A stretch of 64,000 bases of DNA from Roseibium denhamense (GTDB lineage Bacteria > Pseudomonadota > Alphaproteobacteria > Rhizobiales > Stappiaceae): assembly GCF_009711415.1 (NCBI RefSeq), contig NZ_SMLZ01000112.1, positions 1 to 64,000 on the forward strand. The letters are read 5' to 3'. A program made the translations under genes and the position numbers. The notes beneath the pieces were generated by a model that saw only the letters and a list, made by a program, of their open reading frames with translations, did no database searches and was not told the DNA's origin. Positions 47,469 through 57,907 of the stretch are shown in pieces; position 1 is the stretch's first letter, and each line of letters starts with the position of its first letter.

Positions 47469-50219
47469 TCAGAGCGTACGTTTGATGTGCTCGACGCGGA
47501 AACACTCGATGACATCGCCCGGACGCATGTCCTGGTACTTGGTGAAGTTCATGCCGCATTCCTGACCGGATTCGACAGACTTGACCTCGTCCTTGAAGCG
47601 TTTGAGCGTGCCCAATTCGCCCTCGTGGATAACGACGTCGTCGCGGATGAGGCGGACTTGCGCCCCGCGCTCGACAACACCTTCGGTAACCAGACACCCG
47701 GCGACCTTGCCCACTTTGGAAATGTGGAAGATCTCTTTGATCTCCGCATTGCCCAGGAAAGTCTCGCGGCGTTCCGGCGACAGCAGACCAGACATGGCTG
47801 CCTTGATGTCGTCCACGAGATCGTAAATCACGTTGTAATAGCGGATCTCGATACCGTCGCGTTGAGCCGCTTCACGGGCCTGTTTGTTGGCACGCACGTT
47901 GAAACCGAGGATCGGCGCCTTGGAGGCCGCGGCAAGCGTGATGTCGCTTTCCGTGATACCGCCAACGCCGGATAGTAGAATGCGGGCGCCAACTTCGTCG
48001 GTTCCAAGTTCGTTCAGTGCCTGCGCAATAGCTTCTGCAGACCCCTGCACGTCGGCCTTGAGAACCAGCGGGAACTCCTTGCGGCCGGTTTCCTGCAGGC
48101 GGTTCATCATCTGCTCGAGCGAGCCACGCGTGCCGGAAGCGACAACAGATGCCTTTTCCCGGATCTGGCGCTGACGGTAGTCGGTAATCTCGCGGGCGCG
48201 GGCCTCGTTCTCGACGACGGCAACCATGTCGCCGGCAGCAGGAGTGCCCTGGAACCCAAGCACCTCTACCGGTTTCGCCGGACCGGCTTCGCTGACCTGC
48301 TTGCCGTTTTCGTCAAGCATGGCGCGAACACGGCCCCACTCGGAACCGGCAACAAGAATATCGCCCGGCTTGAGGGTACCCTTTTGCACGAGGACTGTCG
48401 CAACCGGACCGCGTCCACGGTCGAGCTGTGCTTCAATGACAATGCCTTCTGCAGTCCGATCCGGGTTGGCCTGAAGTTCCAGAACTTCGGATTGCAACAG
48501 GATCATTTCCAGCAGCTTGTCGAGGTTCTGACCAGATTTCGCCGAGACTTCAACGTCAATGACGTCGCCGCCCATGGATTCCGTCACCAGCTCTTCGCTG
48601 AGAAGCTCCGTGCGAACCCGGTTCGGATCTGCGCCCGGCTTGTCCATCTTGTTGATGGCGACGATAATCGGCACGTCGGCAGCTTTTGCATGTGCAATCG
48701 CTTCCTTGGTCTGCGGCATGACGCCATCGTCAGCAGCAACCACCAGGATCACGATATCCGTGGACTTAGCACCGCGGGCACGCATCTGGCTAAACGCCGC
48801 GTGGCCCGGAGTGTCGATAAAGGTGATCTTGTTGCCGTCCTGCTCAACCTGGTACGCACCGATATGCTGAGTGATGCCACCAGCCTCACCGGTTGCCACC
48901 TTGGCCTTGCGAACCGCATCCAGAAGCGACGTCTTACCATGGTCAACGTGACCCATGATGGTCACAACCGGCGGACGGGCTTCCATGGTTGACGGATCGT
49001 CCTCGGTTGAGAACAGACCTTCTTCCACATCGGCTTCCGAAACGCGCTTGACCGTGTGGCCCATTTCCTCAGCGATCAGTTCCGCAGTGTCAGCATCGAT
49101 CACGTCGTTAATCTTCAGCATTTGACCCTGCTTCATCAGCAGCTTGATCACGTCCACAGACCGCTCGGCCATACGGTTGGCCAGTTCCTGGATCGTGATG
49201 GCTTCCGGAAGGGTCACTTCACGGGAAATCTTCTCACGCACTACCTGCTGCTGACCGCGCTTGGCCTTCTCCTGACGCCGCCGCATGGACGCGAGCGAAC
49301 GTGTCCTTTGGCCTTCATCTCCGCCTGTGGCGGCAGAAATCGTCAGTTTTGAACGGCGACGGTCATCGCCACCGCGCGGACGCGCAGGTGCGGGAGCTGG
49401 AGCCTGTTTCGGACGCTTGACGGCCCGCAAGCCTTTCGCGCCACGATCATCCCCTTCAGCGTCAGCTGGCGCGGTTTGTTTCGGCTTTGCGGCCTCAGGC
49501 GCCTTGCGCTGCTTGCCCATGTCATCAAGGCTTGGCGGACGACCGCCATCGGCATGGGCAGGCTTGCGCTGGGATACCTTGCGCACTGCCGGTTTGGCCG
49601 CTTCTGCTGGCGCACGGTCCGCTGTCACCGCTTCGGCTGATGCTGATGCTTCAGCGGCAGCAGCGTTCTGCTTGGACTGTTCAGCTGCCAGGCGCGCATC
49701 TTCCGCTTCGCGTTTTGCACGCTCCTCGGCTTCCGCTTTGGCCCTGGCTTCTTCCTCTGCCTGGCGCTTGGACGCTTCAGCGGCACGCCGCTTGTCGTCT
49801 TCCTCACGGCGCTTCCGGTCTTCTTCGTCCCGGACTTTTGCCATTTCAAGAGCAGCTGCACGGGCCTTCGCCTCTTCCGGCGTGAGTGTCCTCAGGACAT
49901 TCCCATTGCCCTTCTGGCGCTGGCCAGAAGCTGCCTTACGGGCCTGGCGGGCCTGTTGCGGATCAGGCTGCGGCGGTGTGCGCGGTGCTTCGGAAGGTCT
50001 GTCAAGCCGCTGGGTGGTCGGAGCCGGACCGTCAGTCTTTTGTTCCTGACCCGGCATCACGAGACGGCGTTTCTTTTTCTCCACGACGACGGCCTTCGAC
50101 CGGCCGTGCGAGAAGGATTGGCGAACCGTTCCCTGGTCACCACCTCCGCGCTTAAGGCCAAGCGTTTTGCCACGCTCAACGCTGATTGTTTTGTCGCCTG
50201 GATTCTTCGTATCGCTCAT
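47469..50219 (-). CDS. infB: Translation initiation factor IF-2
   Basis: IF-2 places initiator tRNA on the 30S subunit. The 916 residues start [20 protein letters not shown] at 50219 (AAGG site). A long charged, Ala/Glu/Lys/Arg-rich N-terminal linker (about 40-335) follows, low complexity with coiled-coil stretches. The G domain ([12 protein letters not shown] near 430, DTPGH, NKMD) is followed by the G2, G3 and C-terminal fMet-tRNA domains. The N-terminal extension is typical of alphaproteobacteria. It sits 29 bases downstream of the YlxR gene. Confidence 0.98.
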   Translation of the reverse strand: MSDTKNPGDKTISVERGKTLGLKRGGGDQGTVRQSFSHGRSKAVVVEKKKRRLVMPGQEQKTDGPAPTTQRLDRPSEAPRTPPQPDPQQARQARKAASGQRQKGNGNVLRTLTPEEAKARAAALEMAKVRDEEDRKRREEDDKRRAAEASKRQAEEEARAKAEAEERAKREAEDARLAAEQSKQNAAAAEASASAEAVTADRAPAEAAKPAVRKVSQRKPAHADGGRPPSLDDMGKQRKAPEAAKPKQTAPADAEGDDRGAKGLRAVKRPKQAPAPAPARPRGGDDRRRSKLTISAATGGDEGQRTRSLASMRRRQEKAKRGQQQVVREKISREVTLPEAITIQELANRMAERSVDVIKLLMKQGQMLKINDVIDADTAELIAEEMGHTVKRVSEADVEEGLFSTEDDPSTMEARPPVVTIMGHVDHGKTSLLDAVRKAKVATGEAGGITQHIGAYQVEQDGNKITFIDTPGHAAFSQMRARGAKSTDIVILVVAADDGVMPQTKEAIAHAKAADVPIIVAINKMDKPGADPNRVRTELLSEELVTESMGGDVIDVEVSAKSGQNLDKLLEMILLQSEVLELQANPDRTAEGIVIEAQLDRGRGPVATVLVQKGTLKPGDILVAGSEWGRVRAMLDENGKQVSEAGPAKPVEVLGFQGTPAAGDMVAVVENEARAREITDYRQRQIREKASVVASGTRGSLEQMMNRLQETGRKEFPLVLKADVQGSAEAIAQALNELGTDEVGARILLSGVGGITESDITLAAASKAPILGFNVRANKQAREAAQRDGIEIRYYNVIYDLVDDIKAAMSGLLSPERRETFLGNAEIKEIFHISKVGKVAGCLVTEGVVERGAQVRLIRDDVVIHEGELGTLKRFKDEVKSVESGQECGMNFTKYQDMRPGDVIECFRVEHIKRTL

Positions 50220-50248
50220 ATTGCCTTCAGTCCTGCGCAACCGTCCTG

Positions 50249-50884
50249 CTAAGCGTTGCTCTGTTCGTCATCTGCGGCGGTATAGTTGCGAAATCGCTTC
50301 AAGTCACGTACCCGCGCCAAAAAGTTTTCACTCGCCTGCCCCGCAAGCAGTGCAGCATGTATCACATTTGACCGGCCCAATGCCAAATCCAATTGGTCCG
50401 AGTCGAACAAACGGACCACTTCTAATCCGTCTGCAAACCGATCACTCGCAGCAATCACTGCCGCCAGTTTCCGCACCCCATCATCAGCAGCATCCGAGGC
50501 GTGGATGAGGCCCGCGACGGGATCCCGACGCAAAGCCGCTTCAACTTTTGAAAAGCCGGTGACCAATTCGCCGGCTTTCCGGGTTATCGAAAGCGCCTGA
50601 AGGGTCTGACGCTCCATCAATCCATCGATCATGTCAGCGAGGCCGGGCAGCACCCGGACATCGCCCTTGAATCCCCTGCCGAAGACTTTCTTCCAGTCTT
50701 TTTCTGCAGCGCAAACCGTGGTCCGGTTTGCCAACATCCAAACACCCCGCCCTGGGAGGACCCTTTTCAGATCCGGCACGACTTGACCGTCAGGGTCGAG
50801 CACAAACCGGATCAAGTCCTCTATCGGGCGAACCTCCCGCGTAACAGCGCACTGCCGCTCGGTCGGTTCATTTTTTCTCGGCAA
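50249..50884 (-). CDS. YlxR-family RNA-binding protein fused to an L7Ae-like domain
   Basis: This 211-residue protein has the DUF448/YlxR domain at about 10-85 ([28 protein letters not shown]). A C-terminal L7Ae/L30e-like part at about 95-200 follows ([20 protein letters not shown]). In Gram-positives these are separate genes (ylxR and ylxQ) between nusA and infB; in alphaproteobacteria a fusion is common. It probably binds RNA or ribosomes. It lies between nusA and infB with 51 and 29 base gaps. Confidence 0.92.
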   Translation of the reverse strand: MPRKNEPTERQCAVTREVRPIEDLIRFVLDPDGQVVPDLKRVLPGRGVWMLANRTTVCAAEKDWKKVFGRGFKGDVRVLPGLADMIDGLMERQTLQALSITRKAGELVTGFSKVEAALRRDPVAGLIHASDAADDGVRKLAAVIAASDRFADGLEVVRLFDSDQLDLALGRSNVIHAALLAGQASENFLARVRDLKRFRNYTAADDEQSNA

Positions 50885-50935
50885 GCCGCCACTCCCAACT
50901 CGCGGAGGCCCGTGCCTCTCTTTTTGACCGGCCGC

Positions 50936-52609
50936 TTAGCCGTTCAAGATGTTGCCACCGGCCGCTGGCTCAGCCTGAGCCTCCTGCTCGGCGGCTTCAC
51001 CTTCAAGCTCTTCACCGTCCTCAAGCTCGTCCTCGGCTTCAGCAGACTGTGCAGCCAGCTCTTCCTCAGTGATCCAGCCAGCCGCAAGCCGGGCTGCCAT
51101 AACCATGTTTTCGGCTTCTGCGCGGGACAAGTCGAAGTCGCTCAGAGTTCCTTCAAACCGTTTGGTCTCACCATCCTTGCGTTCCGTCCAGCCGACGAGG
51201 TCGTCAGCCGCACATCCGGCGAGATCTTCCATGGTTTTGACGTCGTCCTTGCCGAGCGCGACCATCATAGCTGTTGTAAGGCCATCAATCGAGCGCAACT
51301 CGTCCGAAACTCCGAGGGAGACCCGTTCTTCGTCGAGTTTCGCCTCCAGCTCGCTCAAATAATCGCGGGCTCGCGCCTGGATTTCGACGGCCGTGTCGTC
51401 ATCAAAACCCTCGATCATCGAGATTTCTTCGATTTCAACGTAGGCGACTTCTTCAACGGACGAGAAGCCTTCGGTCGCCAGAAGCTGACCGACCATCTCA
51501 TCCACGTTCAGAGCGTCCATATACAGCTGTGACCGCTCCTGGAATTCTTTCTGACGGCGCTCGGATTCCTCGTTTTCCGTCATAATGTCGATCGCCCAGC
51601 CTGTCAGCTGAGACGCCAGGCGGACATTCTGCCCGCGGCGGCCAATCGCCAATGACAGCTGATCATCCGGAACAACCACTTCGATCCGCTCCGCGTCCTC
51701 ATCGAGAACAACCTTGGCAACCTCGGCAGGCTGCAAGGCATTGACGATGAATGTTGCCGGCTCGTCATTCCACGGGATGATGTCGATTTTCTCACCCTGC
51801 AGCTCACCCACTACAGCTTGAACGCGGCTGCCGCGCATACCAACGCAGGCGCCAACAGGATCGATTGAGCTGTCCTTGGAGATAACAGCAATTTTCGCTC
51901 TGGAACCGGGATCGCGCGCAACAGACTTGATCTCGATAACGCCGTCATAAATCTCCGGCACTTCCGACGCGAACAGTTTCGCCATGAACTGCGGGTGTGT
52001 GCGTGACAGGAAAATCTGCGGTCCGCGCTGCTCGCGGCGGACATCGTAAATGATGGCGCGGATGCGATCACCGGTCCGGAAAATTTCGCGCGGAATAAGC
52101 TCGTCCCGGCGCACGATGCCTTCGCCGCGGCCCAGATCCACGATTACGTTGCCATACTCGGCCCGCTTCACGACGCCGTTCACGACCTCGCCAACGCGAT
52201 CCTTAAACTCGTCATACTGCCGGTCGCGTTCGGCCTCGCGCACTTTTTGAACTATGACCTGTTTGGCAGATTGCGCCGCAATACGGCCAAAATCGAGCGG
52301 CGGCAGCGGTTCTGCGATAAAGTCGCCAAGGCTCGCTTCCGGATTGCGCGCTTGTGCGTCCTGAAGGGAGATTTCTGTCGAAACGTTTTCGACAATCTCG
52401 ACCACCTGGAGCAACCGCTGCAGACGTATGTCACCGGTTTTCGGGTTGATTTCAGCACGCACTTCCGTCTCGGTGCCGTACCGGGAGCGGGCAGCCTTCT
52501 GGATCGCATCTTCCATCGCGTTGATGACGATCATCCGGTCGATGGATTTTTCCCGAGCGACCGCATCCGCAATTTGCAGCAACTCCAAACGGTTCGCGCT
52601 GATTGCCAT
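50936..52609 (-). CDS. nusA: Transcription termination/antitermination protein NusA
   Basis: NusA modulates RNA polymerase pausing and takes part in rRNA antitermination. The 557 residues start at ATG 52609 (AGGAG site): MAISANRLELLQIADAVARE. The N-terminal domain is followed by S1 (EVVNGVVKRAEYGNVIVDLG), KH1 (VGACVGMRGSRVQAVVGEL) and KH2 (AIGRRGQNVRLASQL). A helix-hairpin-helix repeat region and an acidic Glu/Ala-rich end complete it. Longer than E. coli NusA (495) by the acidic tail, as in other alphaproteobacteria. Confidence 0.98.
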   Translation of the reverse strand: MAISANRLELLQIADAVAREKSIDRMIVINAMEDAIQKAARSRYGTETEVRAEINPKTGDIRLQRLLQVVEIVENVSTEISLQDAQARNPEASLGDFIAEPLPPLDFGRIAAQSAKQVIVQKVREAERDRQYDEFKDRVGEVVNGVVKRAEYGNVIVDLGRGEGIVRRDELIPREIFRTGDRIRAIIYDVRREQRGPQIFLSRTHPQFMAKLFASEVPEIYDGVIEIKSVARDPGSRAKIAVISKDSSIDPVGACVGMRGSRVQAVVGELQGEKIDIIPWNDEPATFIVNALQPAEVAKVVLDEDAERIEVVVPDDQLSLAIGRRGQNVRLASQLTGWAIDIMTENEESERRQKEFQERSQLYMDALNVDEMVGQLLATEGFSSVEEVAYVEIEEISMIEGFDDDTAVEIQARARDYLSELEAKLDEERVSLGVSDELRSIDGLTTAMMVALGKDDVKTMEDLAGCAADDLVGWTERKDGETKRFEGTLSDFDLSRAEAENMVMAARLAAGWITEEELAAQSAEAEDELEDGEELEGEAAEQEAQAEPAAGGNILNG

Positions 52610-52673
52610 ATTCCACTCCTCTTGCGCCGTTCGGCCCTGCCGGACACCTTTGTGTACCCGGCAAGCCCCTTGC

Positions 52674-53264
52674 TCAATTCGGCGTATTATCCTGTTTGAG
52701 CTCGTCATTGGTCCGGGCGGCCAGAGCCGCCTTTTCCGCCTGAAGAGCCGCAGTTATGAGATCATCCGTTAGTATCAGCCGTGCTTCGCCAATATCGCCC
52801 AGGGGCAACTTTACCGTGTCGGCCTCACCGTCGCGCGCATCAGGCAAACGCACGGCCGCCGCACCGTCTTCAACACCGAGCAGCATGCCACGGAACCGTT
52901 TGCGTCCGTCCTGCAAAACGTTCATTTCGACTTTGAGTTCATGACCCGACCAGCGCTCGAAGTCGCCAGCCCGAACGAGGGGGCGATCAATACCTGGCGA
53001 TGAAATCTCAAGGTGATAGGCGCGATTGATCGGGTCTTCGACATCAAGTGCCGGGGACACGGCCCGGCTGATGGTCTCGCAGTCCTCGACCGTCATCGTT
53101 CCATCGGGACGCTCGGCCATGATCTGCAGCGTACATCCATTGGCCGCGCTGATCTTGGTGCGCACCAAACGGAAACCAAGGTCCTCGATAACCGGCTCAA
53201 CAATCGTTGCCACACGGGCATCCAGCCCCTGCTCAGTGACAATTCTTGGGTCGTGTGCGCTCAC
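52674..53264 (-). CDS. rimP: Ribosome maturation factor RimP
   Basis: RimP assists 30S assembly. The 196 residues start at GTG 53264, with GGAG six bases before. The N-terminal alpha/beta domain carries [16 protein letters not shown], and [26 protein letters not shown] is the family signature. The C-terminal Sm-like domain runs into a Lys/Asn-rich end. It is the first gene of the operon with nusA, 64 bases upstream of it. A promoter must lie in 53265-53383, after the trmB terminator. Confidence 0.95.
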   Translation of the reverse strand: MSAHDPRIVTEQGLDARVATIVEPVIEDLGFRLVRTKISAANGCTLQIMAERPDGTMTVEDCETISRAVSPALDVEDPINRAYHLEISSPGIDRPLVRAGDFERWSGHELKVEMNVLQDGRKRFRGMLLGVEDGAAAVRLPDARDGEADTVKLPLGDIGEARLILTDDLITAALQAEKAALAARTNDELKQDNTPN

Positions 53265-53383
53265 ACTTGGCTCCTGTTTTCGGCCGATAAGGCCGTCGCC
53301 GACCGTGGCACGTCTGATGAGGTTATGACATTCAGCTGCCCTGCCGGAATTCTGATCAGATCACCATGCGGCTTTAGGTAAAC

Positions 53384-53414
53384 AAAAAAGAGCGGGTCCC
53401 GTTCGGGCCCACTC
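53384..53414 (-). terminator. Terminator between trmB and rimP
   Basis: On the minus strand GAGTGGG and CCCGCTC pair (one G-T), with CCGAACGG between them, and are followed by TTTTTTGTTT. It separates the metK/trmB transcript from the rimP-nusA operon. Confidence 0.8.
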
Positions 53415-53558
53415 TCAAATCGCTCAGATAAGCCGTTTGAGGTGAAACACCGGCTGTATAACGCCAAATATGCCTTGAAGGCAAGAGGCGAACGCAAAAA
53501 GCCGGAAAGAAGTTGTCTCACCGCAGGCCGGAAAACCCTGACCTGCTGGAAGCCCCGG

Positions 53559-54245
53559 TCAGACCCGCCTGAAGGTCAAATACCGTCCTACCCGGCCTTC
53601 GCGAACAGCTTTCGCCTCATACCTTGTGCCGGGCCAGCCGACCCAAGGTGTTTTCCAGTCTGAGGCAGTCCTTGCAGTCCAGTCAAATGCCGGATGGTCA
53701 CGGCAGTGCCTCAGCGTCCAGTCGATATAGGTATCGATATCACTGGCAAACCGAAATTCGCTGCCCGGCTTAATGACCCGGGCATACCGGTCCAGATTTT
53801 GAGAATTGATAAACCGGCGTTTCCAATGGCGTTTTTTCGGCCAAGGATCAGGGTAGAGCTGGTAGGCAAGATCAATGGACGCCTCGGGCAGCCAGTCAAG
53901 AACATTCACCGCATCATCGTCATACAGCCGGACATTGGCCAGCTGTTCTTCCAGCAGACTTGTCACCACTTTCGCCATACTGCCAACAAAAGGCTCGACG
54001 CCGATGAAGCCCGTGTGCGGCTCTGTCCGCGCCCGGTGAAGCAGGTGTTCGCCGCCACCAAACCCCACCTCAAGACATACCGTGTCAACATTACCACCAA
54101 ACAGGTCCCGCAGGTCTTCGGGGGGCGCCGCGGAGAGGTCCAGCGCAAGCCGTGGCAACTCGTTTTTCATCAGCGCCTCGCGGCGGGGGCTGAGCGGCTT
54201 ACCCTTGCGGCGGCCGAAAAAGGAACCTTCGTATCGGTCAATCAT
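53559..54245 (-). CDS. trmB: tRNA (guanine-N7-)-methyltransferase
   Basis: TrmB makes m7G46 in tRNA. The 228 residues have the SAM motif [34 protein letters not shown] and the signature [16 protein letters not shown] (binding of the tRNA variable loop). The C-terminal [23 protein letters not shown] completes it. The N-terminal [17 protein letters not shown] is basic. It lies 91 bases downstream of metK. Confidence 0.97.
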   Translation of the reverse strand: MIDRYEGSFFGRRKGKPLSPRREALMKNELPRLALDLSAAPPEDLRDLFGGNVDTVCLEVGFGGGEHLLHRARTEPHTGFIGVEPFVGSMAKVVTSLLEEQLANVRLYDDDAVNVLDWLPEASIDLAYQLYPDPWPKKRHWKRRFINSQNLDRYARVIKPGSEFRFASDIDTYIDWTLRHCRDHPAFDWTARTASDWKTPWVGWPGTRYEAKAVREGRVGRYLTFRRV

Positions 54246-54336
54246 CGGATCATAAAACCAAAGCGCCAGCCCAGCAGTTTGCCGGGCCAGCGATCTTTTT
54301 AATTAGGGAATTCAAGTCCAGCTATTCTAGAGCAGC

Positions 54337-55509
54337 TTATCCTGCAAGCGGACGCAGGTCGTCAACCAGATCGGTCTTCTCCCAGGAGAAGCCTCCATCA
54401 GCCTCAGGCTGGCGGCCGAAGTGACCATAAGCAGCCGTGCGCTCATAAACCGGGTTGTTCAGGTTCAGGTGCTCGCGGATACCACGCGGGCTGAGGCGCA
54501 TAACCTCCCGCAGGGTGGTTTCCAGCTTCGCCTCGTCGCAACGCCCAGTGCCGTGCAGGTCCACATAGACCGACAGCGGATCGGACACACCGATAGCATA
54601 GGACAGCTGGATCGTGCAGCGGTCCGCAAGATCTGCCGCAACGACGTTCTTGGCCAGATACCTAGCCGCATATGCAGCCGAGCGATCCACTTTCGTGGGG
54701 TCTTTGCCAGAGAAGGCACCGCCACCATGCGGAGCCGCGCCGCCATAGGTGTCGACGATGATCTTGCGGCCGGTCAAGCCTGCGTCACCGTCCGGGCCAC
54801 CAATCACAAACGCCCCGGTCGGGTTGACATGCCAAACCGTCTCGCCGGAAACCCAGCCTTCGGGAAGTGCGCTGCGGATATACGGCTCAACGATCTTCTG
54901 GACATCCATGGATGTCAAAGACGGGTCCAGATGCTGCGTTGAAAGCACGATAGAAGTAACGCCGACCGGCTTGCCATTTTCGTAACGGACCGTCACCTGA
55001 CTTTTCGCGTCGGGTCCAAGGACCGGCTCTTTGCCGGATTTGCGCGCCTCGGCCAAATCACGAAGGATCTTGTGGGAGAACAAGATCGGCGCGGGCATCA
55101 ACTCGTCTGTTTCACGGCAAGCGTAGCCGAACATGATGCCCTGATCGCCAGCGCCCTCATCCTTGTTCCCGGCTGCATCCACGCCTTGGGCAATGTGAGC
55201 GGACTGCGCGTGCAAGTGCACGGCAATATCACATTTCTCCCAATGGAACCCGTCCTGCTCATAGCCGATGTCTTTTACGGCCATCCGCGCAAGATGCGCG
55301 ATGTAATCATTTGTGATGGTTGCCGGACCGCGTGTCTCACCGGCAATAACGATCCGGTTGGTGGTAGCGAGTGTTTCACACGCCACGCGCGCTTCCGGCA
55401 TTTCGCGGAGATAAGCATCAACGACTGCATCGGACACACGGTCGCAAACCTTGTCCGGATGCCCCTCGGAGACTGATTCTGATGTGAAGAGATAATTCTG
55501 ACGTGCCAT
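54337..55509 (-). CDS. metK: S-adenosylmethionine synthase
   Basis: MetK makes SAM from methionine and ATP. The 390 residues start at ATG 55509 ([20 protein letters not shown]). Family motifs are [16 protein letters not shown] and the phosphate loop [19 protein letters not shown], with normal length. An upstream in-frame ATG at 55578 is not protein-like. The 112-base leader between the xre stop and metK contains a perfect hairpin (55542-55566), so post-transcriptional control is possible. Confidence 0.97.
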   Translation of the reverse strand: MARQNYLFTSESVSEGHPDKVCDRVSDAVVDAYLREMPEARVACETLATTNRIVIAGETRGPATITNDYIAHLARMAVKDIGYEQDGFHWEKCDIAVHLHAQSAHIAQGVDAAGNKDEGAGDQGIMFGYACRETDELMPAPILFSHKILRDLAEARKSGKEPVLGPDAKSQVTVRYENGKPVGVTSIVLSTQHLDPSLTSMDVQKIVEPYIRSALPEGWVSGETVWHVNPTGAFVIGGPDGDAGLTGRKIIVDTYGGAAPHGGGAFSGKDPTKVDRSAAYAARYLAKNVVAADLADRCTIQLSYAIGVSDPLSVYVDLHGTGRCDEAKLETTLREVMRLSPRGIREHLNLNNPVYERTAAYGHFGRQPEADGGFSWEKTDLVDDLRPLAG

Positions 55510-55541
55510 TGGCGATCGTCCTTCTGGGAATGAATATGACA

Positions 55542-55566
55542 GAAGCGGCGAAATCATCGCCGCTTC
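55542..55566 (-). promoter_or_regulatory. Perfect hairpin in the metK leader
   Basis: The arms GAAGCGGCGA and TCGCCGCTTC (10 bp) flank TGATT on the minus strand, ending 32 bases before the metK start. No T run follows, so it is not a classical terminator. I could not match the leader to SAM-II or SAM/SAH riboswitch consensus from memory. It may be a regulatory or processing element. Confidence 0.5.
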
Positions 55567-55621
55567 AGGCGCCATCAATCTAAGAAGTTTTTCACCGCGT
55601 CAAGCTTGCTGGCGATTTTTG

Positions 55622-56026
55622 TCAATCATCGCCCGCAAGCGACCGGACAAGATCGACAATCCGCCGGCGGACCTTCGGGTCCTCAATGCGCACGAAGGCC
55701 TTGTTCAATGACAGACCCTCTGAGGAGGACAGGAAATCAACCACATAGGATGTCGGCTGGGTCTCGCCAAAACCTTCAGCTTCCTCCGGGGTGCCGGGTG
55801 CATCCTCGAAGAAAAAGGAAACGGGAACCTTCAGGATAGTCGCGATGTGCTGCAAACGGCTCGCCCCGATGCGGTTCGTGCCCTTTTCGTATTTTTGGAT
55901 TTGCTGGAAAGTAATCCCAAGGCTTTCGCCAAGTTTTTCTTGACTCATACCAAGCATCATACGCCGAAGACGAACGCGGCTGCCGACATGGATATCAATC
56001 GGATTAGGAGATTTCTTACTGGGCAT
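55622..56026 (-). CDS. XRE-family helix-turn-helix regulator
   Basis: This 134-residue protein starts at ATG 56026 (MPSKKSPNPIDIHVGSRVRL). A helix-turn-helix spans about 16-70 (RRMMLGMSQEKLGESLGITFQQIQKYEKG). A C-terminal region contains RRRIVDLVRSLA, common in alphaproteobacterial Cro/CI-type regulators near metK. Targets are unknown. Its position directly before metK is conserved in the group, so control of metK is a fair inference. The upstream gap to lnt is AT-rich. Confidence 0.9.
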   Translation of the reverse strand: MPSKKSPNPIDIHVGSRVRLRRMMLGMSQEKLGESLGITFQQIQKYEKGTNRIGASRLQHIATILKVPVSFFFEDAPGTPEEAEGFGETQPTSYVVDFLSSSEGLSLNKAFVRIEDPKVRRRIVDLVRSLAGDD

Positions 56027-56215
56027 AGCATCAATCTTTCTTATTCTTTGCGGCGTGGATCCGCTCGTTTTCGTTTGCACCAGCTCTCATAAGCCCCCCA
56101 CAAGGCTCAAAAGATGGAAGTTTGCCCGCAACTTCTCACTAGTACATGAACCAGCCTTCAATCGGCTATTTCACGGTTGTATCACACTTCCTTCACTCAA
56201 CTCAAACAAAAAAGA

Positions 56216-57832
56216 TCAATTTACACGCGAATCACGGTTGCGTCTTGAACTATACGCAAATATTACAAGTCCAATCGAAATAATAACAATTGGGACATCG
56301 CCAAATGTTCCGTAAATGGTTTGACCTAACCTTAAGGGAACCCGGCCATCGATTACCCCGCGTTCGAAAATACCCAAAGACTGCTGGATAACCCCACGGC
56401 CATCAACAATGGCGGAAATCCCGGTATTTGCTGCACGAACAAGCGGTAAGCCGGTTTCTATGGAACGTATGCGTGCTTGTGCCAGATGCTGATACGGCCC
56501 TGGCGTGCGGCCAAACCAGGCATCATTGGTCACATTGAGAATAAACCCCGGATCTCCTGCCCCTGCACGAACCGGCCCTGGAAAAATCACTTCATAGCAA
56601 ATCAATGGTAGAAAACTAAAACCTTCGGAGGTAGACAACAACCTGGGCTGATAACCCGCCTGAAAACCGGAACCAGGGCCTGCAAGGTTCGAAATCCCGA
56701 AACTATCCAAGAGCGATTTGAGCGGAACATATTCGCCAAAAGGCACCAGGCGGACTTTGTCATACAGCCCTTCGATGGTTCCACCAGAGCCGATGACATA
56801 GATACTGTTGAAGTATTCGGGGCCATCAGCACCAGGTTCCGTACGTATAGCGCCAAGTGCGAGACTGCTCGCCGGACCAAGTGTATTGCCGATCCTGTAG
56901 AGAGCTCCCGGTTCCTGGGTGAGCAGAAAGGGAACAGCTGATTCCGGCCAGACAATCAGACGCTGCTGTCCAACCCTTGCTTCCCCGGACAGTGGCGCTT
57001 CGCTCATGTGCAAATATGTTTGAAAGATTTGATCGCGCAGATCCGGACGCCATTTGTCTTTCTGGTCAATCGACGGCTGCACGATCCGTATATCGAGTTC
57101 GCTGAAAGCCGCGGGCAACATAGCCAGCCGGACGAACCCGAATCCATAGAGCGAACCAAGCACTCCGAGCGCGGCCAATACCGGTACGATACGAGCCCGG
57201 AGCGGCTTCGCGTCCGCCAGAAGAGCAAGCGCTGAGGCAATCGCAATCACCAGAAAACTCATACCGTAGATGCCGATTACGCTGGCAATCTGCGACAGGA
57301 GCAGGCTGTCAGAGACCGTGTATCCAAAAGCGTTCCAGGGAAAGCCGGTCAGAACATGGCCGCGCGTCCAGTCCGCAAGGGTCACGGTGGCCGCCAACAC
57401 CAGAATGCGGCTAAACCGGTCACTCCAGACGGCGGCTGCGGCTCCAACCCCCAATCCAGTGAACAGTGCCAAGCCGGTAGGCATCAGCACGACTGCAAAG
57501 GGCATCAGCCAAGCAAACTTATCGGCCTCTACCAGGAAAGCCGACCCGATCCACCAGAGGCTGGCAAGAAAGTAACCAAAGCCGAACAGCCAGCCTATGC
57601 CGAAACCAACGCGAAACCTGGCAAAACGGCTGTGAGAGCCGGCATCGAGCGCTCCATCCAGAAGCCATACGAGGCCGGCGAAGGCCAACGGCAAAACGAA
57701 CAGCGCCCCTAACGGCGGCAGGGCCGCAGCGGCCAGTGCCCCAGACAGGCAGCAAAGGCACCGCCTGCGCCACCCCCACGCCAGCAAGAACGTGTTCGGC
57801 ACAACGGAAAGATATTGAGCGACCAATTGCAT
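56216..57832 (-). CDS. lnt: Apolipoprotein N-acyltransferase
   Basis: Lnt adds the third acyl chain to lipoproteins in the inner membrane. The protein of about 538 residues starts at ATG 57832 (MQLVAQYLSVVP). Six or so N-terminal membrane segments (about 15-215) precede the nitrilase-type domain. The catalytic triad regions are visible: Glu in IVWPESAVPF, Lys in YDKVRLVPFGEYVP and Cys in PLICYEVIFP. A last membrane segment is near the C-terminus. It is followed on the same strand by the xre-metK genes. Confidence 0.95.
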   Translation of the reverse strand: MQLVAQYLSVVPNTFLLAWGWRRRCLCCLSGALAAAALPPLGALFVLPLAFAGLVWLLDGALDAGSHSRFARFRVGFGIGWLFGFGYFLASLWWIGSAFLVEADKFAWLMPFAVVLMPTGLALFTGLGVGAAAAVWSDRFSRILVLAATVTLADWTRGHVLTGFPWNAFGYTVSDSLLLSQIASVIGIYGMSFLVIAIASALALLADAKPLRARIVPVLAALGVLGSLYGFGFVRLAMLPAAFSELDIRIVQPSIDQKDKWRPDLRDQIFQTYLHMSEAPLSGEARVGQQRLIVWPESAVPFLLTQEPGALYRIGNTLGPASSLALGAIRTEPGADGPEYFNSIYVIGSGGTIEGLYDKVRLVPFGEYVPLKSLLDSFGISNLAGPGSGFQAGYQPRLLSTSEGFSFLPLICYEVIFPGPVRAGAGDPGFILNVTNDAWFGRTPGPYQHLAQARIRSIETGLPLVRAANTGISAIVDGRGVIQQSLGIFERGVIDGRVPLRLGQTIYGTFGDVPIVIISIGLVIFAYSSRRNRDSRVN

Positions 57833-57907
57833 GCGATCCCGCACCCCTTCTTTTAGCGAAAAGGAGGGTTGGCGGAACCACACGGGCGGGTCAAGGCTGT
57901 TTGACCG

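Noticed and set aside
49500..50100. Repeat array or transferred segment in the infB 5' half
   Set aside because: The repetitive Ala/Glu/Arg/Lys coding sequence is the normal low-complexity N-terminal linker of alphaproteobacterial IF-2.
54246..54336. Terminator between metK and trmB
   Set aside because: A stem can be drawn, but only with several G-T pairs and with a poor T tail. The genes are probably co-transcribed.
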